Shown here: positions 17,301-24,093 of the stretch, piece after piece | Numbering within the stretch: the stretch's first letter is position 1 | Layout: every line of letters begins with the position of its first letter | NCBI GenBank assembly: GCA_041675505.1 | Contig: JBAYTR010000003.1 | Location: forward strand, 62,001 to 126,000 | Origin: JAGPCK01 sp041675505 | Lineage (GTDB): Bacteria > Bacteroidota > Bacteroidia > UKL13-3 | Direction: 5' to 3' | Length of the DNA stretch: 64,000 bases | The notes under the pieces: model-generated | What the model saw: the letters and a program-made list of their open reading frames with translations, nothing else | Database searches by the model: none | What the model was told of the DNA's origin: nothing | Program-made: the position numbers and the translations under genes

Positions 17301-20258
17301 GAGAGTTTTGATTATTACAATACCAGCAGTATTGGCACCATGATGAGCAACCAGATTATGCTTCATTTGCTCAACGGGCAATTTGACCCCTCAACTATGG
17401 AAACGCATTTGGCAGGAGTTATGCCCCAAAGTCTTGACCCCTATGGTGATTTGAGCGATGCTTATGTGGACCCTGAGTACAATGATTTTCCTTACCGTAC
17501 CTTGGTGAGGTACATATTGCGCAACATGCTTAAAGCCGGGCTGGATGCCTACATTCTGGGGGCAAATATTCCCCGTTGTGCCAGCACCAATAATATTGCT
17601 GATGGGGTAATCAGTGAATTTAAAACCACATTCTTTGCATCGAACAATATACCCACCAGTACTTACAGGCTCACCTGCCCCACATCGTCTCAAAACTCCT
17701 ATTACCTGTACACCGGTAGTCAGTTTGCCGATGACCTGGCCACAGCCATGCTCAACCAACTTAACACCTTGGGAACGGGTACTTTTACCTACACGCAGGT
17801 GAACGATAAAATTACTGCGGCTGTTACAGCATACAACCCGAGCAGTTGTAATTTTAACAGCTGGTTTACAGTTCCGGTAGAGACGTTTCATTTAAAAGTG
17901 CCTGTTAGTTCAGCCTACAGTTCAGAAGCCATTGCAGCCATATCCATGGAGGCCGCTCACCACACGCTTGCTGCCCTGGAACGTGACGGGTACGATGAGG
18001 CACATTTTGCTACGGCCACCTTTCAGGGAATACACCTTGCACAGGCGCAAAGTGACCCGGAGTATGCCTACCGCCCCAATGCTACCAAGTTGCTGCATGA
18101 ACTGGCCGGTAGTGTACAAAGTGCATTAACTGCCTTAGGAAACAATGCAACGGCAGCTTCATTCCGGTCCAACATAAACAGCGCAGTTAATGGTTTGGTG
18201 GCCTATGCCTTTACCTCTCCGTTAACAGGCGGTAAACTTATTTTTAATGATGATGCCAATGATTTGTTTGGTATGGAATTGAAATACAACCAGGCCGCAT
18301 CGCCCGGTAAAAAACAATTTAACGGCAACATCAGTTCCATGCACTGGAAAATAAGTGGCAGCGGGCAAATGCTGCACAACTATGTTTTTTCTTATGATCA
18401 ACTGAATCAACTCACCGGTGCTCAGTATTATGCACTGGATAATGCTGCTTCGCAAACGGCTACAGGAAATTACAACGAGCAACTTACCTACGACCGCAAC
18501 GGCAACATCAAAACCCTGAAAAGGTGGGGTTTGTTAAGCGGCAGCAGCACCTACGGATTGGTAGATGATTTGTTGTATAAATACAATGACAACGACCGGG
18601 GCAATAAGCTGCTGGTAGTGGATGACATTGTTACAGCCACCACCGTAATGGGAAATGATTTTACCGAAAGCAGCACCTATGCCAATGGGTATGCCGGTTT
18701 AACCGAGACTACTGAGCAAAACCTGTCTTTGCACGAGTATTTATACAAGCCCGATGGCAGCCTGGAACAAGATAAAAACAAAGGCATTACGTTGGTAAAC
18801 TACAATTACCTGAATTTGCCGGCTGAAATAACATTTGCCGGAGGGGGTAAAATACGCTTTTTGTATGCTGCTGACGGTGTAAAACTCTCCCAAACGGTGA
18901 TACCCGCTACCGGCACCACCATTACTACTGATTATGTAGATGGGTTTGTATATGAAACACCCTCCAACACCAATGTAACCGTGCTGAAGTTTTTTAACCA
19001 TGCGCAGGGGCGTGTGGTGCTCAACAGCAGTACTTATGAGTATGAATACACCCTTACTGATCATTTGGGCAATGCCCGCGTGAGTTTTAAAGACAACAAC
19101 GGTAGCGCCCAAATTATACAGCACAATGCTTATTATCCTTTTGGCTTAAGCATCAATGATGCAGTAATGCATTATGTAAACGGGCAGGAAAATCTATTTA
19201 CCTACACCGGCAAAGAGCTGATTACCGCAGAGGGGCTGGAGTGGTATGATTACGGCTGGCGCATGTACGATGCCCAACTGGGCAGGTGGCATTGCCCGGA
19301 TCCTGAAGATGTGCATTGGTCAACGTATTTAGCAATGGCCAATAACCCGATTACTGTTATTGATCCTGATGGACGAGAGCCGATTTCAACCATAGCTATA
19401 ATAACAATTTCCGTTTTGCAGGCAATTGAGAAGGAATCTCAAAAAAGTAACCCCAACTACTTAGAGGCTGGAATTATTGGTGCCATAAAAGGTACTGTTA
19501 GTGTTTTGAGTGCACCTACTGATCAATTGATATTTTCAATGATTTCAGATCAACTTCCTGCAGTAAACATACCGATTAATGAAAAGATAAGTGTAACTAT
19601 TAGACCGTCATTTGGGTTTTCGACAACTGGCATTATGGGAATGGGAGCCAATGTGTCTGTGAATCATACAGAAGGAGACATGACATATACAACGTCTTTT
19701 ACAGCTAGATTTGGATCAAATACAAAATTGACAGAAACAAGGACTGGGATAGGGGCTACATATCATTCTTCTTCTGACGGAGATTTTTCCTTTAATGTAC
19801 TTCATTTTGGTGTGAAAGACCCTCAAAATACTTGGACTGCAAGATGGAGAAAAGGTGATTGGACATTAGGTGTGACTGAGGATTATGGCTTCGGAGATGA
19901 ATATCGAACTATTGCTGCAGAAGTTGGACATAAAGACCTTATAGTTGGAACTTCACTTTACACAAATAAGCCCAATCGAGATTTAAAGCGAGACGAAAAA
20001 TTTGTAAGTAGAATTGCAGGCAGGAACAAAAAGTACACTTATGCTGATGGGAAAAGAGTTTATAGTAATTTTTATTTCGGAATCAAGGATGGTAATCATG
20101 TTTTTAGAGCTGGAATTGAATCTCCTTGGATTCAGGATATTATTCAAAATGGTTTCCACAGAATTTTAAGTAACACTTCATATTTTCGTACAGAATATAA
20201 TGACCCAACGTTACCTTACTTTCATTATGGTACATATGATCCTATGTCTATTTATTAG
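11322..20258 (+). CDS. Giant RHS polymorphic toxin with type 23-like toxin tip
   Basis: 2,978 residues. A signal peptide (about 1-31, cut near SVAQ) leads into the Bacteroidota RHS N-terminal region (YTGQAVTSVPI, ALSYNAGAMRVE). A DUF6443-type segment with YTDGLGRPLQS lies near residue 1250, and YD-type RHS repeats (YDNKGRVIV, YDKMGRALL) follow. The core ends with WYDYGWRMYDAQLGRWHC and VIDPDGRE near residue 2684. Behind it sit about 290 residues of variable tip, with GFGDEYRTIAAEVGHKDL and PWIQDIIQNGFHRI; from memory these resemble polymorphic toxin type 23. A 500-residue helical stretch (about 1790-2310) interrupts the shell. The tip DNA is much more AT-rich than the core. Toxic activity is unknown. 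A lipoprotein gene begins 2 nt after the stop. Confidence 0.92.
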   Translation: MKTNTCLFSAIGNLFRIFTILLLGVLPSVAQQSPNAVALGEYANLHPLNFYTGQAVTSVPITTISAKGVSVPVALSYNAGAMRVEAIASNVGMGWALNAGGVITRAVMGIPDDYVYGSWLGYLSGTIPTSVNNFSLTASESDTRNALDYYRDNYMDTEPDVFFFNFNGRTGKFVFNKDKEAKIISGDQKLLISYNRNSTSQFIDKFEVTDEAGNKYFFEAYEYTATTTYTHTDFPTGTNSTSTSNTGLTHYSSWYLTKILTPSFEEILFNYADEEQTFRTGNSQQALSCTDGSCTNYYENGNYKGYLMRNYSLVVVNAKRLTSISGPVNEVSFVASTTPRSDLPGSHRIEKIEIRNKLNNGVTGSVLAKTFLLSYFVTNTGTSPSVQENYRLFLSGITETAYNSTQSTLNPYVFTYNLASNSELPATVSCAVDLWGYWNGKSNAHLIPKLYIYGTLDGYERYSPIQITSLGSPSHTMDGADRSSDINYAIKGTLKQIDYPNGGSTEFEYELHAFRLYNMNFSGGGIRIKKVITKDNVNTANNLVREIKYEDFSDNTKSSGRIVALPRVAYNTSERIYTGDGMTCGDWNYYYKNVTRMSSSMISFGTSQGSDVVYKQVREILGNNGKTDYYFSVPATYTRYSDCLGSGCDCEITEEGYCDGLHTSPATMYVRDDLDGINCQTNCPRNPVWLDCAGFSSDSYTYPFAPLPDYDWNRGLLLKRKDFDQNNKLLKELVNTYTLLETETTHKVYGIKQVYANNWGVQLPLVFFSKYHYLTGYQKVLSSASETLYDQDPNYSNAITSTTSYLYENTALLVPTKVNTVNSDGVEVIKKVKYNSQYDVTTVSGTEATALKAMADRHILNVPVEEVKYTKLPGESEKVIEASLNTFRLQNMPGTSNTLIVPHESFYLPLSAPLSSFTFSAVNVSNHQFWKNSTYIRSGKYDLYDGNGNLLQFTPENGASVSYKYTYGVSRFNYILPQVRVAELGNAANSDEEVGNESGYAGFESACDEGVVNMGVPLEDYWELYQTDADNTQAHTGSYSRKVDAAVSGTVNTLSRYFKPVNQCQKFVFSVWVKTESGFGTDKGVLKMEVYQNDKTTIISAQANVEKKFSALAEWTLIEGVVDLSPFCNSNTNMHIKCYMKSEDNAKSFYVDDIIFRPYNAVFSYHTLHPVFGAATSKTDAHNLSAHVEYDAFGRPEWTRDFKGNRLSHTIYSQQNPSVSGDFSYVQTDRFLQANQSATYSLPSHGNIISGRNYTDGLGRPLQSIALYASPTYNDIISPVVYDALGRQPRTYLPFAASDNNNGGAYRSNALTQQTAFYREAQRIGRAVNPWYDHRIERSNLSRLLEKSAPGYDFRMENGHTLLFQYRTNTCDDQVLHWIYNASTQRWEATEVYGAGTLLVEETRDENFHWILTFKDKSGRHICTYTQRTAAPAANATSFKNQHPLFDYNVYNVTYNIYDQLGNLIITVSPQGMLAMNSAGFNLTASMITNHTTTYTYDNKGRVIVKDAGKESEAEYVYDKMGRALLNRDKHMPAREWKFVKHDVLGREVLSGIFEAGVNDTRATLQVGADEADYMYEIRSNTNFSQNQGYSNRAFPTHQHAKLLSVSYYDDYDFDLDGDQDEVSVPSSSTGVRTSNLLTGSKLRNISYDNSINSTWYLSTVFYDDYGRVTTARSENHTGGTQEVVNTYSFSGNLTQSVLSHKRTSSSSTVTVTHTFTYDHMLRPLKTTHQVNNQNAVILSSAQYNELGQLYEKNLHSTNNGSSYLQSVDFAYDARGWLTHINKADLSNDNGGFNWNNYATINSIGAHAGLQVYSFGSSGVTNGEFAEISNAAAANVSKAVRQYMFNNGGPIDFDNPVYISDEMSEKAIIWLENQFSNRYDFERALRVSLPCGVTEYSDNYTNDPDTYNDALYAAYPNRTVLKYKLRTRLINAFVNIINSQSLDRTSANSAAASTVNTFFTDVVNALLGSTYSVSTSVYQLPAENTTYSDCYFAESFDYYNTSSIGTMMSNQIMLHLLNGQFDPSTMETHLAGVMPQSLDPYGDLSDAYVDPEYNDFPYRTLVRYILRNMLKAGLDAYILGANIPRCASTNNIADGVISEFKTTFFASNNIPTSTYRLTCPTSSQNSYYLYTGSQFADDLATAMLNQLNTLGTGTFTYTQVNDKITAAVTAYNPSSCNFNSWFTVPVETFHLKVPVSSAYSSEAIAAISMEAAHHTLAALERDGYDEAHFATATFQGIHLAQAQSDPEYAYRPNATKLLHELAGSVQSALTALGNNATAASFRSNINSAVNGLVAYAFTSPLTGGKLIFNDDANDLFGMELKYNQAASPGKKQFNGNISSMHWKISGSGQMLHNYVFSYDQLNQLTGAQYYALDNAASQTATGNYNEQLTYDRNGNIKTLKRWGLLSGSSTYGLVDDLLYKYNDNDRGNKLLVVDDIVTATTVMGNDFTESSTYANGYAGLTETTEQNLSLHEYLYKPDGSLEQDKNKGITLVNYNYLNLPAEITFAGGGKIRFLYAADGVKLSQTVIPATGTTITTDYVDGFVYETPSNTNVTVLKFFNHAQGRVVLNSSTYEYEYTLTDHLGNARVSFKDNNGSAQIIQHNAYYPFGLSINDAVMHYVNGQENLFTYTGKELITAEGLEWYDYGWRMYDAQLGRWHCPDPEDVHWSTYLAMANNPITVIDPDGREPISTIAIITISVLQAIEKESQKSNPNYLEAGIIGAIKGTVSVLSAPTDQLIFSMISDQLPAVNIPINEKISVTIRPSFGFSTTGIMGMGANVSVNHTEGDMTYTTSFTARFGSNTKLTETRTGIGATYHSSSDGDFSFNVLHFGVKDPQNTWTARWRKGDWTLGVTEDYGFGDEYRTIAAEVGHKDLIVGTSLYTNKPNRDLKRDEKFVSRIAGRNKKYTYADGKRVYSNFYFGIKDGNHVFRAGIESPWIQDIIQNGFHRILSNTSYFRTEYNDPTLPYFHYGTYDPMSIY

Positions 20259-20260
20259 AG

Positions 20261-20899
20261 ATGAGCACTAGAAATTTTATCACTTTAATATTTTTTATTC
20301 TTTTATTTCAACAATGTACTTTTGTTAGGATAGTAAAGCGTAAAGATTTTAACCTTCATACATGCTGGAAGCAATCGAAAATTCCAATCAACACCAAAGG
20401 GGTTTATTATTACGTTGATACCCTCTTCAACTATTCTGAAAAATCGCCTGAAAAGCAATATTATTATTCAGTTGGTTGGGTGAAATTTTTCAAAGATGGT
20501 ACTTTTGATACAGGAGGTGCATTATTAGACCGTAAAGTAATAGACAGAGAAATAGTAGAGGACTTGATAAAAGGTATTGAACAAAATAATTATGGTATTT
20601 GGGCTTCGGATTTTTGCGGGGTTTACCATGTGTATGCTGATAATTCGGTAAGAACACAAGTATTCGTTACTTTACCTTTTATTGTTAATACAGGAATTCT
20701 AAGTACTCGAGGATATTTCAAAAATGATAGTGTATACGTGGAAACGGAGACTTCCAAAAATTGGGGGAAACGAGATATAATTAGTCGCTCAAGAACAGAG
20801 TATATTTTTATGCCACTGAATATGCAACCAGATTCATCATCTTTTTGGTTCAAAAAGAAAAGGTGGTATCGCAAAAAGTTAAACACATGCAATCCATAG
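20261..20899 (+). CDS. Putative lipoprotein, immunity candidate for the RHS toxin
   Basis: 212 residues, starting 2 nt after the RHS stop, the classic position for an immunity gene. A hydrophobic N-terminus ends in LLFQQC (Cys19), a weak lipobox, so it may be a lipoprotein or may use an ordinary signal peptide. Visible landmarks are KGVYYYVDT, FFKDGTFDTGG, YGIWASDF and PDSSSFWFKKK. The same landmarks, diverged, occur in the product at 21099-21650, so the two are likely paralogues. Immunity is inferred from position only. An exported immunity protein would imply that the toxin acts in the periplasm or at the membrane. Confidence 0.75.
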   Translation: MSTRNFITLIFFILLFQQCTFVRIVKRKDFNLHTCWKQSKIPINTKGVYYYVDTLFNYSEKSPEKQYYYSVGWVKFFKDGTFDTGGALLDRKVIDREIVEDLIKGIEQNNYGIWASDFCGVYHVYADNSVRTQVFVTLPFIVNTGILSTRGYFKNDSVYVETETSKNWGKRDIISRSRTEYIFMPLNMQPDSSSFWFKKKRWYRKKLNTCNP

Positions 20900-20915
20900 A
20901 TTAAGTGTTACCTTC

Positions 20916-20945
20916 TAGCCCTCGCTACCCTGAGTTTGCAACTAT
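20916..20945 (+). repeat. REP-like element, copy 1 (TTTGCAAC core)
   Basis: CCCTCGCTACCCTGAG followed by TTTGCAACT. The layout resembles the copy at 22576 (CCCTCACTATCCTAAG then TTTGCAACT) and shares the TTTGCAAC core with those at 21669 and 21778. Such palindromes are commonly linked to RAYT (IS200-like) transposases in this phylum; none is in the window. Confidence 0.5.
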
Positions 20946-20973
20946 TGCTGCCCGGTAAAAGAGATAAAAAAAT

Positions 20974-21002
20974 AAAAGGGGAGCCATTTGGGCTCCCCTT
21001 TT
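20974..21002 (+). terminator. Strong bidirectional intrinsic terminator
   Basis: A perfect 12-bp stem (AAAAGGGGAGCC at 20974-20985 with its complement at 20991-21002), a 5-nt loop, and a T-run forming the end of the stem. It lies 74 nt after the first lipoprotein gene and would end the RHS transcript, separating it from the next lipoprotein gene. Confidence 0.85.
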
Positions 21003-21098
21003 AATAGATTTGAGTTCATTTGGCTCTCTCCATATTAGAGTGTTGAATATAGATCGAACTACTTACTTTGGAGTTGGAAAATCAAATTCGTATTCATT

Positions 21099-21650
21099 AT
21101 GGTAAAGACTTTTGTATTGATTATTGTTGTTCTTGTATGTAATTCATGTGTGCATTTCTTTCAACGCTTTGATGATCCCTTGACAATTAAGAAGCAAAGT
21201 TACATTGGCTCTAAACTTAAGTTGGATGGCTATTATTATACAATGTATAATGATAAAATGCAGAATGTAAGTTTTTTATATCGAGATGGGGTACTATATA
21301 ATTGTGGCGGTTATATTGAAAATCATTCTAAAGTTGCTGAATATATAGAACGAGAATTTTTGCGTAGTAATGAGTATAAAGAAATGAGTGCTGGTTGGGG
21401 AGTATTTCAGATCAAAGAAGATAGTATTTGGATTGAAAGTTGGTTTGATCTTGACGGGCCAGAAAAGGCCTATGTGCAAAGCGGTATAATCCTAAACGAT
21501 ACAACCTTTGTAGTAACAGAAATTTATAAGAATAAGCGCGGTAAGAAAAAAGGCCTGGAGGATACAAATAAAGTTTATCACTATAGGGAATTCAGCCCCA
21601 AACCAGATAGTGCAAATAGTTTTGTAAATATCTCCCGTTACCGCAGGTAG
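21099..21650 (+). CDS. Putative lipoprotein, paralogue of the adjacent immunity candidate
   Basis: 183 residues. Signal sequence MVKTFVLIIVVLVCNSC with Cys17 as the likely lipidated residue. The body shares an ordered set of landmarks with the 20261 product: DGYYYTMY, LYRDGVLYNCGG, GWGVFQ, NDTTFVVTEIYKN, and PDSANSF near the end. It is separated from the RHS unit by a strong terminator, so it is transcribed independently. Likely an additional or orphan immunity lipoprotein kept after an earlier toxin exchange. This role is inference from location and paralogy. No catalytic motif is seen. Confidence 0.7.
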   Translation: MVKTFVLIIVVLVCNSCVHFFQRFDDPLTIKKQSYIGSKLKLDGYYYTMYNDKMQNVSFLYRDGVLYNCGGYIENHSKVAEYIEREFLRSNEYKEMSAGWGVFQIKEDSIWIESWFDLDGPEKAYVQSGIILNDTTFVVTEIYKNKRGKKKGLEDTNKVYHYREFSPKPDSANSFVNISRYRR

Positions 21651-21668
21651 GGAAATAAATAAAAAAGA

Positions 21669-21692
21669 TGGAGCGTATTTGCAACGCGTGTG
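21669..21692 (+). repeat. REP-like element, copy 2
   Basis: GCGTATTTGCAACGCGTGTG. Its near-exact inverted counterpart sits at 21778-21810, so the two bracket about 85 bp upstream of the 21820 gene. Confidence 0.55.
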
Positions 21693-21707
21693 TTTTTTTA
21701 AATTTTG

Positions 21708-21715
21708 TACATTTG
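21708..21715 (+). promoter_or_regulatory. TAnnTTTG -7 box between the inverted REP copies
   Basis: TACATTTG fits the -7 consensus and could drive the gene at 21820. The 5'UTR (about 100 nt) would then include the second REP copy. The -33 element is poor. Confidence 0.3.
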
Positions 21716-21777
21716 ATAATGGAGGAGCACCCAGCACATATGTCTAAAAAATTGAATGCTTCATGCAAACAAACATC

Positions 21778-21810
21778 AGGCGCACGCGTTGCAAACACGC
21801 GCGAGTGGGG
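21778..21810 (-). repeat. REP-like element, copy 3 (inverted relative to copy 2)
   Basis: On the minus strand this reads CCACTCGCGCGTG, TTTGCAAC, GCGTGCGCC. It matches copy 2 in its arms and core and ends 10 nt before the start of the next gene. Confidence 0.55.
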
Positions 21811-21819
21811 GTTATAAAA

Positions 21820-22539
21820 ATGAGACTATTTAGCTTACTATTATTCATTATGTTACTCCATGGGAATCTAATTGCTCAGAAACCCAAGGGTAAGTTTTGT
21901 CAACCTGTGAATATTGAAGAAGCATGTATTTGTTTAAACCAATTGATTGATGATACAACAAAATATAACTTCATGCATTTTCCGGAGGATGTTTCAGTTA
22001 GAAGACTTTATTTTTCAATTGGCATGAATATGAGAAACGTTTGGGGATTGCATGGGAATAGTGATTTAAGTATGTACTTTAAAAAGTTGGGGGTTCAAAA
22101 TGCAGACGATGCTTCGTCTATTATTATAACTTCATTTTACAGGTATTTGCACAATAAGCCCATTCAACTGGATAGTCAGATAGCACTAAAAAGAGAGATA
22201 TACAGGAATGTTGTGTTTAAAGATGGCACTTACTACTTTCCGTTACATTTGATGAAAAGAACACCCGACAGTGTGCTTGTAAAGTACTATCTGGTTGGCG
22301 ATACTGTTATTGTTTATGTGTATGCTGAAGAGCGTAAGTTTTTTACTAAATATGCTTCCTCACTTACAGGTACTGCAATTGTTCAAGAACAAAAATTGGA
22401 TAAGTTACTTGTTCGCTTGATAACTTTACAATACAATTCAAAGAAAAAAACTGAATATAAAGTTGGTGATGTTTTTGAAACAGATATTAATTCTTGTTAC
22501 TTAATTCCTCCCTCTTATAGGATAATTAATAAACCCTAA
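21820..22539 (+). CDS. Exported hypothetical protein in the toxin island
   Basis: 239 residues from ATG 21820, chosen because MRLFSLLLFIMLLHGNLIAQ is a clear signal peptide; the longer frame from 21763 runs through the REP element. The mature part has no family I recognise. It contains CQPVNIEEACICLNQLIDD, typical of small exported Bacteroidota proteins and immunity-like proteins, and a repetitive basic C-terminus. Like its neighbours it is AT-rich and sits between REP-like copies, so it is probably another cassette gene of the toxin island. Immunity function is possible but unproven. Confidence 0.7.
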   Translation: MRLFSLLLFIMLLHGNLIAQKPKGKFCQPVNIEEACICLNQLIDDTTKYNFMHFPEDVSVRRLYFSIGMNMRNVWGLHGNSDLSMYFKKLGVQNADDASSIIITSFYRYLHNKPIQLDSQIALKREIYRNVVFKDGTYYFPLHLMKRTPDSVLVKYYLVGDTVIVYVYAEERKFFTKYASSLTGTAIVQEQKLDKLLVRLITLQYNSKKKTEYKVGDVFETDINSCYLIPPSYRIINKP

Positions 22540-22575
22540 GGCAAGCTTAAATTGCACGCATTTATGCTTAAGCAA

Positions 22576-22630
22576 GTAACCCTCACTATCCTAAGTTTGC
22601 AACTCAGGATTTTGCTCTGCTGGAGCAAAT
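22576..22630 (+). repeat. REP-like element, copy 4, with second hairpin
   Basis: CCCTCACTATCCTAAG, TTTGCAACT, CAGG parallels copy 1. It is followed at once by a 7-bp hairpin, TTTGCTC (22611-22617) with GAGCAAA (22623-22629). Confidence 0.5.
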
Positions 22631-22640
22631 TTGTAGCTAG

Positions 22641-22742
22641 TGTACTGATGTGGTCAATCTACATCAGTGTTTGAAACGAACTTGGCAAGTCGAGTTTGAA
22701 GAAACAGATGATGAAAGGTTGGTACTTATTTTATACTTTTGA
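22641..22742 (+). pseudogene. Possible gene or toxin-tip remnant A
   Basis: A 33-codon open stretch without a start codon ends in WQVEFEETDDERLVLILYF and a TGA. The charged helix-strand pattern looks coding rather than random. It may be the last exon-like piece of a displaced RHS tip, since an immunity-like gene follows at 22910. An 8-bp inverted repeat (22644-22651 with 22661-22668) overlaps it. Weak evidence: it is short and no homologue was recognised. Confidence 0.3.
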
Positions 22743-22909
22743 GTAAAATGGGTATAAATATTTTATGGAGTGTAAAACAAAACATTACTATCTTATCAAT
22801 AAAGTTAATAAACAGTATTAGTTCTAACTTCTTAAATAAGAATTAGAACAAATACTAACGTGCCATACAACAATTATACTATTTCTGAAATAAGATTACA
22901 TTGATAATA

Positions 22910-23587
22910 ATGAAGTCTCTGAATATTGAAGTCGCCAACCGTATTAAAGAAAACCGGTCTCCATTTCTGGATGAAGGTGTATATATAGATAACCTTTTAC
23001 CTTCAACATTTAAGTCTTATTGCAAGATTTTATATCCGTTTGAGGCAAATGAACATACAAAGCAAGATTTAAGTATTCAGAATAATTTGAAGGTTGGTGA
23101 CACCATTTCCTGGGAGTTTCTTGCAAAAATATTGGGGCTAACATTTCATAGGGATATTTCTTTCATAACATTTTATGAAAAACTCAAAAGGTCGGATAAG
23201 CTTACCAGTATTGACTTTCCGGGAGAAGGAAGAATCCCCTTTGAGCTGTTGTTAGACATATTATCTGCTATAACAAAGCAGGATGAAAAAATATTCGTAT
23301 ATCAGGCTTATCCTAACAACATAATGAAGTTTCCGGGACTTGAAGCGTTATTTGAAATGGAAAGGAATAAGGCTTTGAGTTTGTTTCAGAATGGTTATCT
23401 TGGATATATGTATAATCGCAACTTTAACTGGATACTATTTTGTGACACAGACCTGCCATATTCATTATTTGCCGGGGATGATGATGCGGTAAATAAACTA
23501 TTGCTATTTGGCAAACTCGAAATTGTAAAGTGTGAAAAATCAACCAGAATTGATTATGGTTCAGATACTATAAATAAGATAAAATAG
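22910..23587 (+). CDS. Orphan immunity-like cytoplasmic protein
   Basis: 225 residues from ATG 22910 (a TTG three codons earlier is possible). No signal peptide or membrane segment. Acidic and aromatic-rich, with a C-terminal block FNWILFCDTDLPYSLFAGDD. The soluble, acidic, single-domain character and position behind an RHS locus resemble polymorphic-toxin immunity proteins, but I do not recognise the family. It follows remnant A and is itself followed by remnant B and another immunity-like gene. The 360-bp region before it holds REP copy 4 and remnant A and is otherwise AT-rich. Confidence 0.7.
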   Translation: MKSLNIEVANRIKENRSPFLDEGVYIDNLLPSTFKSYCKILYPFEANEHTKQDLSIQNNLKVGDTISWEFLAKILGLTFHRDISFITFYEKLKRSDKLTSIDFPGEGRIPFELLLDILSAITKQDEKIFVYQAYPNNIMKFPGLEALFEMERNKALSLFQNGYLGYMYNRNFNWILFCDTDLPYSLFAGDDDAVNKLLLFGKLEIVKCEKSTRIDYGSDTINKIK

Positions 23588-23599
23588 CATCAATACTAG

Positions 23600-23698
23600 A
23601 ATAAGTTGCAACCTCATTGGTATAAATCGCTAATCTATGATTCGCTTTCTAAGCAAGTGATTCAATTCGGTAAGCCAGGTTATGATTGGAATAATTGA
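23600..23698 (+). pseudogene. Toxin-tip remnant B
   Basis: A 32-codon open stretch between two stops, without a start codon, reads LQPHWYKSLIYDSLSKQ and VIQFGKPGYDWNN before TGA. The residue pattern looks like the C-terminal end of a polymorphic-toxin tip. Its last 17 nt overlap the start of the next gene (ATG 23682) in another frame, the kind of overlap seen for a toxin and its immunity gene. It is read as the stump of a displaced toxin. Confidence 0.4.
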
Positions 23699-24074
23699 TA
23701 AGTTCATTACAAACAATACAATGATGATACCCAAAGAAGACTTTATTTTCAATGACGATAAGTTATTTGAAAGGAGGAAGATTATTTTTTTTGAAAAAAA
23801 TGATTTGACAACACTTTGTATCTATTTCAAGAAGGATAATGGCTTTTTTGTTCCGCAAGACTTGGATTTTTTAGAGGTAGATGAAACTTTTGACTTTATC
23901 CAGTTCAAAAATATTCTCTCAAAAAATACCATTGAATTGAAAGACATTGCAGAACTTATTCAAATCTTTGATGTTTTTGGAGTTAAACTTGATTTTGACC
24001 AGGCTTTATATATTGCTCAAGGTTACCCATCCAGTAAACTTGATTTTAATCAAATGTACTTTAGTGTCAGTTAG
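23682..24074 (+). CDS. Small immunity-like cytoplasmic protein
   Basis: 130 residues, acidic, with no export signal. ATG 23682 overlaps toxin remnant B; an internal pair of ATGs at codons 13-14 (MMIPKEDF) is an alternative start. Landmarks are FFVPQDLDFLEVDETFDF and VFGVKLDFDQALYIAQGYPS. I do not know the family. Size, acidity and overlap with the remnant suggest the orphan immunity gene of a lost toxin tip. It ends 19 nt from the convergent lipoprotein gene. Confidence 0.6.
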   Translation: MIGIIDKFITNNTMMIPKEDFIFNDDKLFERRKIIFFEKNDLTTLCIYFKKDNGFFVPQDLDFLEVDETFDFIQFKNILSKNTIELKDIAELIQIFDVFGVKLDFDQALYIAQGYPSSKLDFNQMYFSVS

Positions 24075-24093
24075 TAGAATTTTGGAGATATTG

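Noticed and set aside
15897..17891. Several minus-strand frames over 100 residues inside the RHS gene
   Set aside because: They overlap the intact RHS frame, have no start context and show no recognisable motif. They arise from codon bias.
21592..21798. Small minus-strand frames over the REP-like pair
   Set aside because: Explained by the palindromes and the end of the 21099 gene; no start signal.
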